IMG/VR virus record: IMGVR_UViG_3300028553_002705
Coordinates: 1-42,331 of that record
Strand: one strand, 5' to 3'
DNA length: 42,331 nucleotides
From: a virus
This document shows, piece by piece, positions 7,772-16,300 of the stretch. The position numbers and the translations under genes were made by a program. Under the pieces are notes generated by a model. That model did not search any database. It was given only the letters and a program-made list of their open reading frames with translations, and had not been told where the DNA came from. Every line of letters starts with the position of its first letter. Positions within the stretch are counted from its first letter, which is position 1.

Positions 7772-10212
7772 CAGTAAGCAAGCCTCATTTTTCTTTCATT
7801 TTCTTTTCTTACCATCGTGAGAATTTCTTCTTTATGTTTTTTGAGCAGTGCAAGAAAATCATCTTTTACACCCTGTTTTGCACCTGACATTGTAATAATA
7901 GGGTTGTAGTGGATGACTGTTGAGCCGCTGCCGGAGTTTACTCCTCTTGATTGGGCTTTTAAGGGGAGGGATTTGAAGCTCAATGCCTTATTCATCGCAG
8001 CAACAATTGGCAACGGTTTTATTGCAGATGCAATAGTTTCTGAAATTTTAACTTTGTGCAAATCTTTCAATGGACCTGTTTTAGCAGGAGAATGTGGTAA
8101 GTGGTCCCTGATAATTTGAGCATGTTTATTTATTGCCGCTTGTGTTTTGCCAGTTTTACTTAAAAGTCCGAATGTTAACATATCGCCGATTTTTGCCCCA
8201 AACTCGAACGATTTTTGAACAAGGCTTGCAAGTTTTAGAATGATATTGGCAAGGGCTTTGCCGAATTTCACACCCATTTTTTCTGCTGCACCTCCGACAT
8301 CATCAACAGGAGTAAATAACTTTTTAAGCCAATCAAACACGGCTTTTATAGGCTTTGTTATTGGTTCAAGCGCTTGTGCTAATTTATTAAATACAGGCAT
8401 TAAAGGTGCCAGACCTTCTTTTAAACCCTGAAAAACACCTTTGAAAAATCCTGTAATCGGCTTCCAATATTTGTAAATTACAAAAGCAACGCCTGCGATT
8501 GCAAGTGCAATCCAGCCCAAAGGAGAAGTCAGAAGAGTCAATGAAAACGCACGGAATGAAACTATTGCGGTTCTAATCATTGATGGGATTGATAAAAAAC
8601 CTGATTTAAAAGATTTTAAACTGTTCATAAAATTCGCAGGAATAGCTTTAACAGAATTTGTCGTCCAATCTTTTAAAGCTATTGTTGATTTCAAAATATT
8701 AGAAGGAAGATTTTTAAAAGAATTTCTCAGGCCATTATCAATTCTTCTAACATCTGCACCAAAACCTAAAAGAACGTGTTTTGGTAAATCTAAGCCTAAT
8801 TTGTTTCCTGCTTTAAATATGTTAAAAGCATTGTTTAAGCTGTGAGAAGAGGAATTCAATCCCATAAATTCTAAAAGAGCTACGGAGTTTTTTATTAAAA
8901 CAGGAGTCAGGTCTCGTGCTTTTTCCAAAAAAGTTCCATAAAAGCCAATGAGTTTTCCGGTTAATACCGTACCTGCACCAAGCAAAGTAAGTGCAAGTCC
9001 TGCACCGATTGTGCCGATAACCATATTGAACAATCCTTTTTGCATTGCAGGATTAGAATTAATCTTGGTTAAAAGGTCGTTCAAGGCTTTTAACGGCGCA
9101 TGAAGATTAGGGAATACAAGCTCTTTAATATTGATTCTAAGCTGTTTCCACTGTTCATTTGTAGTCGTCATCATATTGGTAAAATCGCTGTCGATAATAC
9201 CTGAAGCGCCAAGAGCTGATGCTTTAATCCGTTTATATTCATCCAAATTCTGGAGCATCGGTTTTATAAAAGACAAAACCTGTTTATCCTGGAACACTTC
9301 CGATACTTTAAAAATATCACCTTTGCTTGCTTTGTTCATAACTTCCAAAACTTCAAGTATCGGGTCTTTACCTTGTTTGGCCGCATCTACCAAAACATTT
9401 TTTAAGTTGATACCGAATGTATCTTTGAAGTTTTTAACAGCAAGCGGAGATGTTACTTTTTGAATAAAGTTTTCCAAGTTGTTTGCCGCTTCAGATGCAT
9501 CGCCTGCACCTTTCATCGCAATTTGAAGAGCCGCACCAAGTGATGCAACCGCAGGAACACCTTTCATTCCGAGCATACTTGCACCTGCCGTTAAACTTGG
9601 AAAAGCTGATGCCATATCTTTTAATTCAAAACGCCCCTCTTTTCCTGATTGAGCAAGAATATCCATGGATTTGGAAAGGTCATTAATCGGAACTTTTAAA
9701 TTGTCCGACACAGAAAAAGCAGTTTTAGAAATATCAATAATCGCCGCTTGCTCTGCTGTTGCAGTTTTGCCGATTACATTCATATAATCAAGTGCTTTTG
9801 TGGGATCAACACCGGATGCGACAAGAACATTCAAACCCTCAATAATTTCAGGGCGGTATTGGTTTGTGTATTTTGAAATTTGCCCCAGTTTTTCATCCAT
9901 ATTAGCAATTTGTTTTGCCGTTAATTCGCCAACATTTCCAAGTTCTCTGAGTCTGTGCTCCATTTCAAAAGCTTCTTGGATAGCATCTGTCATACCTAAT
10001 TGATGAGCGATTCCAACACCTGCAGCAGTAAGTCCTGCACCTGCGGTTGCAATCTTTTTGCCCATTTCATCAAACATTCTTGAGGTTTCTTTTATTTCAT
10101 TTTGGAGTTTTTGAAATTCCGTTTCGGATTTTTTTACAGCATCTTTGATTACCCTCGACATTTTATCGATGGCGACAAGCGTTAATGAAATTTTCATCAT
10201 ATTGTCTATCAT
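7771..10212 (-). CDS. Tail tape measure protein
   Basis: 813 residues. The N-terminal half contains a TP901-type tape-measure core (ANMDEKLGQISKYTNQYRPE, SGVDPTKALDYMNVIGKTATAEQ, NDLSKSMDILAQSGKEGRF). Two hydrophobic segments follow at about 395-425 and 558-583, the usual membrane-insertion helices that let the protein form a DNA channel. An alternative ATG lies four codons in. Its start overlaps the stop of the frameshifted chaperone frame as ATGA. Length implies a tail of roughly 120 nm by the common rule of about 0.15 nm per residue. Confidence 0.92.
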   Translation of the reverse strand: MIDNMMKISLTLVAIDKMSRVIKDAVKKSETEFQKLQNEIKETSRMFDEMGKKIATAGAGLTAAGVGIAHQLGMTDAIQEAFEMEHRLRELGNVGELTAKQIANMDEKLGQISKYTNQYRPEIIEGLNVLVASGVDPTKALDYMNVIGKTATAEQAAIIDISKTAFSVSDNLKVPINDLSKSMDILAQSGKEGRFELKDMASAFPSLTAGASMLGMKGVPAVASLGAALQIAMKGAGDASEAANNLENFIQKVTSPLAVKNFKDTFGINLKNVLVDAAKQGKDPILEVLEVMNKASKGDIFKVSEVFQDKQVLSFIKPMLQNLDEYKRIKASALGASGIIDSDFTNMMTTTNEQWKQLRINIKELVFPNLHAPLKALNDLLTKINSNPAMQKGLFNMVIGTIGAGLALTLLGAGTVLTGKLIGFYGTFLEKARDLTPVLIKNSVALLEFMGLNSSSHSLNNAFNIFKAGNKLGLDLPKHVLLGFGADVRRIDNGLRNSFKNLPSNILKSTIALKDWTTNSVKAIPANFMNSLKSFKSGFLSIPSMIRTAIVSFRAFSLTLLTSPLGWIALAIAGVAFVIYKYWKPITGFFKGVFQGLKEGLAPLMPVFNKLAQALEPITKPIKAVFDWLKKLFTPVDDVGGAAEKMGVKFGKALANIILKLASLVQKSFEFGAKIGDMLTFGLLSKTGKTQAAINKHAQIIRDHLPHSPAKTGPLKDLHKVKISETIASAIKPLPIVAAMNKALSFKSLPLKAQSRGVNSGSGSTVIHYNPIITMSGAKQGVKDDFLALLKKHKEEILTMVRKENERKMRLAY

Positions 10213-10381
10213 TGATTTTCAAACATTTCCTCTATATTGTCAGAGTGCTTTTGGCTATATTTCATAGCTTCAAGCACCCAAAACTCTAACGTATCCAGGG
10301 GCATTTCCTTTAAATCTGAATAACTCCACCCGGTTATTTTTGAAAGATGGATTATGCATTCTGCACTGATGGCTGCAACTT
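10209..10381 (-). CDS. Tail assembly chaperone extension, read by -1 frameshift from the gp41-like gene
   Basis: A frame open in -1 relative to the upstream chaperone gene, without its own start codon. After the shift it reads EVAAISAECIIHLSK, then TGWSYSDLKEMPLDTLEFWV, and ends in a stop (10209-10211) that overlaps the tape measure ATG as ATGA. This is the classic G/GT arrangement of long-tailed phages, in which a minority fused product carries the T domain that binds the tape measure. The best slip site is G GGG AAG at 10379-10385: the P site re-pairs perfectly, the A site poorly. The coding frame is convincing; the exact slip site is tentative. Confidence 0.75.
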
Positions 10382-10603
10382 CCCCGAAATAGCACCTTGA
10401 AGGTTGACTACATCTTCAATCGGCAGTTCTAAAATGTCCTCGTAAACAAGGAAATTGCCGTCAATTTCGCAAAGTTCTGCAATCAAAGCGTATGGGATTT
10501 CATCCGAAGTTTTTGCTTTTTTCTGCGCATTCAAAAGGTCAAGCCCTTTGCCGTCCTTAACTATTGCGATTTTGCCGTCTGATAATGTTAATTCTTTTGT
10601 CAT
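10352..10603 (-). CDS. Tail assembly chaperone (Mu gp41 type, zero-frame product)
   Basis: An 83-residue protein (MTKELTLSDGKIAIVKDGKG, then EIPYALIAELCEIDGNFLVYEDI). Size, composition and position directly before the tape measure identify it as the G-like tail chaperone that coats the tape measure during tail assembly. Its last eight codons overlap the -1 frame that continues to 10209. An insertion holding a plus-strand antitoxin-like gene separates it from the tube gene upstream. Confidence 0.8.
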   Translation of the reverse strand: MTKELTLSDGKIAIVKDGKGLDLLNAQKKAKTSDEIPYALIAELCEIDGNFLVYEDILELPIEDVVNLQGAISGKLQPSVQNA

Positions 10604-10619
10604 TTTGTAGTCCTTTCTA

Positions 10620-10647
10620 TTGAAATATTTTTTGTAAATGGTAAATA
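10620..10647 (+). promoter_or_regulatory. Promoter of the HigA-like gene
   Basis: TTGAAA at 10620-10625 and TAAATA at 10642-10647 with a 16-base spacer, followed by a strong AAGGAGA ribosome site before the ATG at 10666. It points against the tail operon, as expected for a cargo gene expressed from the prophage. Confidence 0.45.
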
Positions 10648-10665
10648 ACTAATAAGGAGAAAATT

Positions 10666-10926
10666 ATGAGTGATGTAGAAAAATTATTAATGTCCGCTTT
10701 GGAGCAATTGCGCGAAGATGATAATATTAAAGAATTTGTATCAACTTTAAAAACAGTTGTTAATCAAAAAGGTGGAGTTACTAAATTAGCAAAAGAAACT
10801 AATATAAATCGCCAAGTGCTATATAGGATTTTTTCTTTTCGTAAACCGCTTTGCCTCGATATATTAATGATGATTTTAGGGGCTTGGGGATTAACAATCG
10901 GTATTAAACATTTCAAGTGTACATAA
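10666..10926 (+). CDS. HigA / HI1420-type antitoxin-like HTH protein (orphan)
   Basis: An 86-residue helix-turn-helix protein. The GGVTKLAKETNINRQVLYRIF stretch (46-66) is the DNA-binding helix pair of the HI1420 addiction-module antidote family. Such antitoxins normally pair with an upstream RelE/HigB-like toxin, but none is present: the space on both sides is taken by tail genes. It is on the opposite strand to its neighbours, has its own promoter, and its stop directly abuts the stop of the tube gene. Possibly it neutralises a host toxin or acts as a lone regulator. Confidence 0.75.
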   Translation: MSDVEKLLMSALEQLREDDNIKEFVSTLKTVVNQKGGVTKLAKETNINRQVLYRIFSFRKPLCLDILMMILGAWGLTIGIKHFKCT

Positions 10927-11448
10927 TTACGCTCCTATATTCTTCTTAAATGTTTCTAACATATCGACTAGGTTTACTTTGTAGATGTTTTCAAGGACAT
11001 CTATTTCAAAGATTTCCACTTTGTTTACCACTAATTTTGCGTAGGTAACCGACATTGTGGTTTCGTATTCTGCGTTGTCGTGTGGTTTGATAGTACCAAG
11101 CGGAAACTCTTTAAAAGTTCCGATGATAAAAGCAGTTGCTGGGACTTCTTCAATTCGACCTTGTCCGTTATAGGTTTCAAGTGAAGCCCTGACCTGAATC
11201 ATCGCTGCAGTAAAAGGAGTTGCAGCAGCAAGCAAAACTTCAGGATAAAGTGCGTTCCACTTAATTTTGCACTCCAATTTTTCTATCCCTGAAAAGAATT
11301 CAGCCGAGCCAACCATACCAAGTGCTTTATGCTCTGCCATTTTGTGCTTAATCTGCGGAAGCTGAACTTCTTCTGCTCGGCCCAAAAGGTTTACACCGTT
11401 CATATAAACATTGGCGTTGGTTAATTTATTAATTTTTATCTTGCTCAT
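10927..11448 (-). CDS. Tail tube protein (P2 FII / Mu gp40 type)
   Basis: About 173 residues from the ATG at 11446-11448, preceded by AAGGAAA. It resembles P2 FII-type major tail tube proteins: NVYMNGVNLLGRAEEVQLP near the start, a central KWNALYPEVLLAAATPF and a C-terminal ETTMSVTYAKLVVNKVEIFEIDV. It forms the inner tube through which DNA passes. The position after the sheath gene is standard except for the small Cys-containing gene between them. Confidence 0.88.
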   Translation of the reverse strand: MSKIKINKLTNANVYMNGVNLLGRAEEVQLPQIKHKMAEHKALGMVGSAEFFSGIEKLECKIKWNALYPEVLLAAATPFTAAMIQVRASLETYNGQGRIEEVPATAFIIGTFKEFPLGTIKPHDNAEYETTMSVTYAKLVVNKVEIFEIDVLENIYKVNLVDMLETFKKNIGA

Positions 11449-11449
11449 G

Positions 11450-11632
11450 TTATTTTCCTTTTTGGTATAGACCACACTCGCCTATTGCAATGTCTGAGTA
11501 GTGGAGTATTACTATTTCTTGGCTGATGGCTTGGATTAGTGGGCATTTTGTAGCGTTTTTGCATCTCTGGCAGAGGTCATAGTCTTCGCAAAATATGCTG
11601 AGTCGCCCTTGCTTATTGATTTCTGCTCGCAT
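11450..11632 (-). CDS. Small Cys-rich protein between sheath and tube genes
   Basis: A 60-residue protein with Cys at 15, 21, 24, 30 and 53. The CX5CX2CX5C spacing could bind zinc or an iron-sulphur cluster. Its start overlaps the sheath stop as TAATG and its stop lies one base before the tube ATG, so it is translated as part of the tail operon. I do not recognise the family. It might be a regulatory zinc-ribbon protein like Mu Com, but that is only an analogy from size and cysteines. Confidence 0.6.
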   Translation of the reverse strand: MRAEINKQGRLSIFCEDYDLCQRCKNATKCPLIQAISQEIVILHYSDIAIGECGLYQKGK

Positions 11633-12861
11633 TACGTTCCAAGCGATTTTAAAAGCTCAATATCAATGAAGCTTTCAAAAGTAATTCGCTCCGCAGGAGT
11701 CGGAGGCATAAACTCAACATCAAAGAGTAAATGTCCGTTTGCGATTTCTGTCACGGGGTTTTTGTCAGGGTTGTAGTAGCATTTGCCATCAATTAATGCA
11801 CCACGCCCGATTAAGGTTCTAATAAAAGCATTCACTGATTCTGAAATAGAATCGATTAAGCCGTTATCAATAGGGAAATCGATAAATTGTAGCATTGAGT
11901 ATTCAACACTTTCATGGAGAATATCCGCTGTTCGTCTGACATTGATAAAGTTTGTCGGATGAGTCGATGCAGGGAATGCCGCAGAACGGTTGCCCCAAGT
12001 TCTGAATCCAGAGCCATACGAATTGAAAACGGTAACAATTCCTGCTTCATTTAAGGTGTTAACCTCGCTTGTCGGGTCATTTATCATTGAAGTTAGCTGC
12101 TTTTCAACACCCACAATTCCGTTGATTTCAGTATTTGAAGGTGACCAGTGATAGCCTTTGTTGACATCCTTTGCTGCGATAACACCTGCAAGTCTTTGAG
12201 AATAAGGTTGTAAAATGTTTGTATCTAGTTCTGAATCGTAGACTTTTAAATGAGGATAGCAAAGAATTACTCTATCAGAGGAAGTGTTGAAGTTGATTGT
12301 GCCTTCCGGTCCTCTTCCGGTAATAGCTTCTTGAACGGTCGTGCCGATTGGAGCATCTACCAAGCCGATTGCTCTGATTTTGTCACAGATAGCTTTCATC
12401 TGAGATACAACTGCTGTTTCTTCGCAAAATACAGGAGCGATAATTGTTTTTGGAAAGTATCCAAAAAGCGAGTAGCAATCTTCAAAGGCTTTCATACCTT
12501 TTCTTTTGCCTGTAAGAGTATCGACTCCTCCGTTAATGTCGCCGATAGTTACATCAGAAACGCTTTGATGTTTCGCAGGATCAAAGACGTTTATAACAAT
12601 TACAACACCTGCACCCTGGTCGAAAATTGATTGCAGGGCTTGAGGAATTGTATAGCCTGAAGTCTGTTCTCCAAAATATTTAACCGCATCAATTTCATTT
12701 AAAATCAAAGTCGGTTCGTTTATAGTTCTATATTCTGCTGCCACCGATGAAATCGGAGCAGTTCCTACAAGTCCAACAATCGCAGTTTTAACTGTTTTTA
12801 TCGTTCTTGCACCCTTTTGTATTTCTACGGTTTCAACACCATGTAAAAAACTAGCCGGCAT
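11632..12861 (-). CDS. Tail sheath protein (P2 FI / Mu gp39 type)
   Basis: 409 residues. The N-terminus (FLHGVETVEIQKGARTIKTV, then AIVGLVGTAP) and the C-terminal FRTWGNRSA, NVRRTADILHESVEYSMLQF and GHLLFDVEFMPPTPAERI stretches are typical of contractile sheath proteins. It polymerises around the tube and contracts on adsorption. It overlaps the gp37-like gene by 11 bases. Confidence 0.93.
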   Translation of the reverse strand: MPASFLHGVETVEIQKGARTIKTVKTAIVGLVGTAPISSVAAEYRTINEPTLILNEIDAVKYFGEQTSGYTIPQALQSIFDQGAGVVIVINVFDPAKHQSVSDVTIGDINGGVDTLTGKRKGMKAFEDCYSLFGYFPKTIIAPVFCEETAVVSQMKAICDKIRAIGLVDAPIGTTVQEAITGRGPEGTINFNTSSDRVILCYPHLKVYDSELDTNILQPYSQRLAGVIAAKDVNKGYHWSPSNTEINGIVGVEKQLTSMINDPTSEVNTLNEAGIVTVFNSYGSGFRTWGNRSAAFPASTHPTNFINVRRTADILHESVEYSMLQFIDFPIDNGLIDSISESVNAFIRTLIGRGALIDGKCYYNPDKNPVTEIANGHLLFDVEFMPPTPAERITFESFIDIELLKSLGT

Positions 12862-13285
12862 TTATACCTCCTTCTTCTAAATCTTCAACGCTTGGAGTAG
12901 TAAGCGTAAATGTGATTTCGTACTGCCAAATACCACTAATCTCAGACAAAAAGCCCTCTTTTACAGGGGTTAATTTTGAACAACCTACCATTTTATATCC
13001 GCATAATACCTGTTTAATTTTGTCTAAAATTTCATAAGCACCGTTGTTGGAGCGGAGGTTACGAGTGACAATAGTTAAGGCAAAGTCCATTTTTTTATCC
13101 TGAGAAATAAAGCCAAGAGCATCTGTAGTTGAATAATTTCCGCCACGGTAATGAACGAGAATTGCACCTACAGGATGAAGCAAAGTAAATTCCTGCGGTT
13201 TTTCAGGGAAGCCCTGAACAAGCAGGTTGGAAAAATTTGGTTTTAATTTTTCAATTATGGAATTTTCGATTTCACTAATATTCAC
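12851..13285 (-). CDS. Mu gp37-like protein (DUF1834), tail terminator region
   Basis: A 144-residue protein of the gp37/DUF1834 type. ISEIENSIIEKLKPNFSNLLVQGFP near the start and the GAILVHYRGGNYS core are characteristic. It probably acts at the head-proximal end of the tail, given its place between gp36 and the sheath. It overlaps both neighbours by about 11 bases. Confidence 0.8.
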   Translation of the reverse strand: MNISEIENSIIEKLKPNFSNLLVQGFPEKPQEFTLLHPVGAILVHYRGGNYSTTDALGFISQDKKMDFALTIVTRNLRSNNGAYEILDKIKQVLCGYKMVGCSKLTPVKEGFLSEISGIWQYEITFTLTTPSVEDLEEGGINAG

Positions 13286-13709
13286 TTAGTCGTCCTTTGT
13301 TGAATAATCTGTCTAACTCGGTTTTATTCGTGCGATATTGACCGTTTTGCAAAGTTTGATTGTCTTGGGTTTCAAGAGTAATGATTCCTTTTTGCAAATT
13401 TTCAAGAGTTTTAATTGCATTTTTGTACGCATCGCAAACCACTTCAGGAATTTCTGTCATAATCCTGCGAGAATAAAGCCTGTAAATACTCAAATCCATT
13501 GCTACTACTCGAAGTAAAGGAAAGTGGGTATTGAGAGGTAAGTTGTATCTTCCTCTCAAATACCCATCGATTAGGGTTGAGGAGTAGAGTATGGCTTCCT
13601 CACAAACAACTGTTCCAATGGTGTTTTGTTCGCAGTTGTCGTTCGTCAGCTGGATTAGGGGTTCTTTTCCAAGTTGTATTTCAATGTCTTCAGCGGTGCA
13701 GTAAAACAT
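13275..13709 (-). CDS. Mu gp36-like head-tail connector (DUF1320)
   Basis: A 144-residue DUF1320 protein. MFYCTAEDIEIQLGKEPLIQL, then DGYLRGRYNLPL and LLRVVAMDLSIYRLYSRR are hallmark segments. It is thought to form an adaptor ring between portal and tail. Starts one base inside the previous stop. Confidence 0.85.
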   Translation of the reverse strand: MFYCTAEDIEIQLGKEPLIQLTNDNCEQNTIGTVVCEEAILYSSTLIDGYLRGRYNLPLNTHFPLLRVVAMDLSIYRLYSRRIMTEIPEVVCDAYKNAIKTLENLQKGIITLETQDNQTLQNGQYRTNKTELDRLFNKGRLSEY

Positions 13710-14050
13710 TAAATACCTCTTACGATTCTAATAATTTCGCCTTCTGCTGATGCTGCATCTTGAGCATAGCCGTTTATTTTTTGAGCTTCTAAAGCTACAA
13801 TTGCTCTGCCTGATGCGTCTGAAGTTATTGCTGTACCTTGAGTGATTGTTCCACCTGCTTCAACAAGCAAAATTCCTATAACTCCGATTGGAGCTTGTTG
13901 GTCTGCATCGGTTTCAACATCACAAATGCCGAGGGCTTTTGCTCCTGCAACACATATTCCGCCGTCAAATCCGACAAATCTTTGTTTTGGCAAATTGGTT
14001 GATGCTTTTATTGAGTCAATTAATAGAGGTTTGTATAATTTTTGTGCCAT
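13709..14050 (-). CDS. Capsid decoration/stabilisation protein (DUF2190-like)
   Basis: A 113-residue Ala/Gly-rich beta protein. KQRFVGFDGGICVAGAKALGICDVETDADQQ and GTITQGTAITSDASGRAI follow the DUF2190 / decoration pattern. It would bind the outside of the capsid and stabilise it. It lies one gene downstream of the major capsid gene, as is usual. Confidence 0.75.
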   Translation of the reverse strand: MAQKLYKPLLIDSIKASTNLPKQRFVGFDGGICVAGAKALGICDVETDADQQAPIGVIGILLVEAGGTITQGTAITSDASGRAIVALEAQKINGYAQDAASAEGEIIRIVRGI

Positions 14051-14388
14051 TATTTATCACCTCCGTTTGTTTCAGTAGAATCAGTACCGTCAGTTGTTTC
14101 GGTTGTGGATTCATCCTTTGTTTCGGTTGTAGTTTCGTCTTTAACTCCGTCCGCCGTTGCTGTAGTTTCAGCATCAGCTTTAGCCTTGGCTGTTGTTTTA
14201 GTTTTTGCAGTAGTTGAAGTTTTTGTAGTTGTTTTTGTTGAAGTATCAGCTTCTTCTTCAATCAGAGTCAAGATATCTTCAAGTTTTTTGCCTTTATCTT
14301 CGTCAAGTTCAATGACCTCACCGATTTTATAAGTCTTGCCATTGTGAAGAAGGTTGGTATTTTTAACCGTATATTTTTTCTTAGCCAT
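14050..14388 (-). CDS. Mu gp35-like small head protein with Thr/Lys/Glu low-complexity tail
   Basis: 112 residues. The first 45 form a compact domain (KKYTVKNTNLLHNGKTYKIG, GKKLEDILTLI) like Mu gp35-family proteins. From about residue 48 on the protein is almost only Thr, Lys, Ala, Glu and Asp in short repeats, so probably disordered. The low complexity produces spurious open frames on both strands here. Role unknown; its position in the capsid cluster suggests a minor head protein. Confidence 0.65.
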   Translation of the reverse strand: MAKKKYTVKNTNLLHNGKTYKIGEVIELDEDKGKKLEDILTLIEEEADTSTKTTTKTSTTAKTKTTAKAKADAETTATADGVKDETTTETKDESTTETTDGTDSTETNGGDK

Positions 14389-15325
14389 TATTTGCTCCTT
14401 TTGTTAAATCAACTGCGTTTGAAATCAAATACCCTGCTTCGGCACCAACAAGAAAAGGAGTATAAATATCTGTAGCCCTGATATATTTGACTTTGTTGCC
14501 TTCTTTTTTGTATTCATCAATTTGAAGTGCATCTTTTTTGCGAACCGTATATGCAAATGCAGGGTCGTATTCAGTTCGGGAGCTTAAATTCGGAACATAA
14601 GCCAAGACAATGTTATTGCCCCAAACTCGAGTAAATTTCTTATCCACACCTTCAAATATTGATTTACCGATTACAATGTTTTCGATTTCAAAAAATTCTT
14701 TTAACAGGTTAAGAGTGACGATTTTGTTTTGGTTATCAGAAATCATTGTTCTTAACTGCGTATGTCTTTTTAGTTTTTTCCAAACGTCTTGACCAATAAC
14801 CATAGTGTTAGGGTCTTGACCGATTTTGTCGCTTATCGCATCTTTTGCATCATCAATTACTCCGACAGGGTCAGATGTATCATTAGAAAACTGGCTTGTA
14901 CCTGAGAGAATAATTTTGTTATCAGAGGAATAACTATCCAAATTTTGAACCAGGTCAGCACATTGCTTTTCGTGTTTTAGCTTTAATCCTTGAGTTACAA
15001 CGTTTGTGGCGTGAACTTGCAGTTTAACTTTTTTAGCCGCTTCTTCTTCCTCTCGATAATCAACCGGATAAGCAAGGTCGTGCTCTGTTAAAGTGGTCGT
15101 ATGTTTTGTAAAACCTTTTGGGCTGATTACGTTTGAATTGGCTCTGATAGCACGTTCTGTATCGTACATTTGAAAAGCTTCTTTGTTAAATTCAAAGATA
15201 TCAATCTTTTCAAGTTCGGATTCTATGGTAGGAAACAGACTTTCTGCAATAAATGCATTATTACTGTAACCTCTTGCTACCTCAGAGAGGTATGCGTTAA
15301 TTCGTAGCTCTTCTAAGCGTCCCAT
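14381..15325 (-). CDS. Major capsid protein (HK97-fold type, not Mu gpT-like)
   Basis: 314 residues. An N-terminal arm (YSNNAFIAESLFPTI, then IFEFNKEAFQMYDTERAIRA) and a core with GQDVWKKLKRH and VLAYVP are found in a family of phage capsid proteins distinct from Mu gpT by eye. It builds the icosahedral shell. It lies directly after the protease/scaffold gene (stop and start nearly touching) and overlaps the gp35-like gene by 8 bases. Fold assignment is inference from family resemblance. Confidence 0.85.
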   Translation of the reverse strand: MGRLEELRINAYLSEVARGYSNNAFIAESLFPTIESELEKIDIFEFNKEAFQMYDTERAIRANSNVISPKGFTKHTTTLTEHDLAYPVDYREEEEAAKKVKLQVHATNVVTQGLKLKHEKQCADLVQNLDSYSSDNKIILSGTSQFSNDTSDPVGVIDDAKDAISDKIGQDPNTMVIGQDVWKKLKRHTQLRTMISDNQNKIVTLNLLKEFFEIENIVIGKSIFEGVDKKFTRVWGNNIVLAYVPNLSSRTEYDPAFAYTVRKKDALQIDEYKKEGNKVKYIRATDIYTPFLVGAEAGYLISNAVDLTKGANNG

Positions 15326-16300
15326 CTATATCTCCTTTATTTTCAATAGTGCGTCTTTAAAGGAGATATTCTCTTTTTTAGCAAGAGCTTTAGCCTGTTT
15401 GTATATCTCCACACTTTCCTCATCTGCATCTGCGTACTTTTCTTCATCAACTTTTGTAGTCGATTTTTTCTTTGTAGCAACTTCGCTAAACTCAATCTGT
15501 TTAGGCATTGCAGTGATTAAAGTTTTAAAATCGTGGATGCTGTTGGATGCGTCATCAAACTTTTTAACATTGTCCAAATCGCATAAAATAGAAAAAACAG
15601 CATCTTTCTGAGCAGGGATCAAAGTCCCTGTTTCAATCTGTTTATCAATAAATTCGTTAAAATCCTTGGTTCTGAGATTGTCCTTGATATCTTTCAATTC
15701 TTTTGCAAGTTCGTCTTTACCTGCTGCATCATCTCTGAATTTAGCAAGCTGAATAGTCAAATCTTTAACCTGAGATTTTAAGTCCTTAATTTCTGTATTC
15801 TTTTTTGCTTTTTCTTTAAAATCGGCGACCTGCTTTGTTAAATCATTAATAGTTGCCTTTAATATTTCTGTGTCTTCATCTTCTTCGCTGTCTTCGATTA
15901 CAGTTTCAAAAATATATGTATCAGATTCGCCGTCTTTAAATTCGACAGCTTTCATTCCTTTTACTTGAGGGATACTTGCTCCCAAAAAAGAAACAGCCTT
16001 CAAATATGGCTTTTTACCCTCTAACTCTCTGTAAATTTCAATAGAGATTTTTTTGTATTTTCCCTGATTTACAAATTCTTTAAGGTCATCTGATAAATCT
16101 TTAAACGTGGCTTTTAATACTCCGCCTTCTTCTTTAAGGTTTTCAACCCAACCGTATGCCGGTCCCTTTTGTTCATGGTCAAGTGTAATCGGAGCTTCGC
16201 AAAAACTCGGGTCATAGTTTTTTGCAAGTTCTTCAACTTCGGCTTTAGTAAATTTCCCCTGAGGATAATTACCTGCCTTAAATACTTCAAAAAATTTCAT
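15326..16300 (-). CDS. Head maturation protease with scaffold domain (Mu gpI type)
   Basis: 324 residues. The first 110 form the protease: APITLDHEQKGPAYGWVENL holds the catalytic-type His (residue 42) and KKISIEIYREL holds the Ser (about 86), as in Mu I-like prohead proteases. Residues about 145-220 are a strong Lys/Glu/Leu coiled coil expected of the scaffold, which the protease later digests. It is the first gene of the leftward capsid-tail operon, with GGAG before its ATG. Confidence 0.85.
   Translation of the reverse strand: MKFFEVFKAGNYPQGKFTKAEVEELAKNYDPSFCEAPITLDHEQKGPAYGWVENLKEEGGVLKATFKDLSDDLKEFVNQGKYKKISIEIYRELEGKKPYLKAVSFLGASIPQVKGMKAVEFKDGESDTYIFETVIEDSEEDEDTEILKATINDLTKQVADFKEKAKKNTEIKDLKSQVKDLTIQLAKFRDDAAGKDELAKELKDIKDNLRTKDFNEFIDKQIETGTLIPAQKDAVFSILCDLDNVKKFDDASNSIHDFKTLITAMPKQIEFSEVATKKKSTTKVDEEKYADADEESVEIYKQAKALAKKENISFKDALLKIKEI

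Noticed and set aside
14016-14332. Open frames on both strands over the gp35-like gene
   Set aside because: They arise from the Thr/Lys/Glu codon repeats of that gene; compositions are all Lys/Gln/Leu or Val/Ser, typical of shadows.
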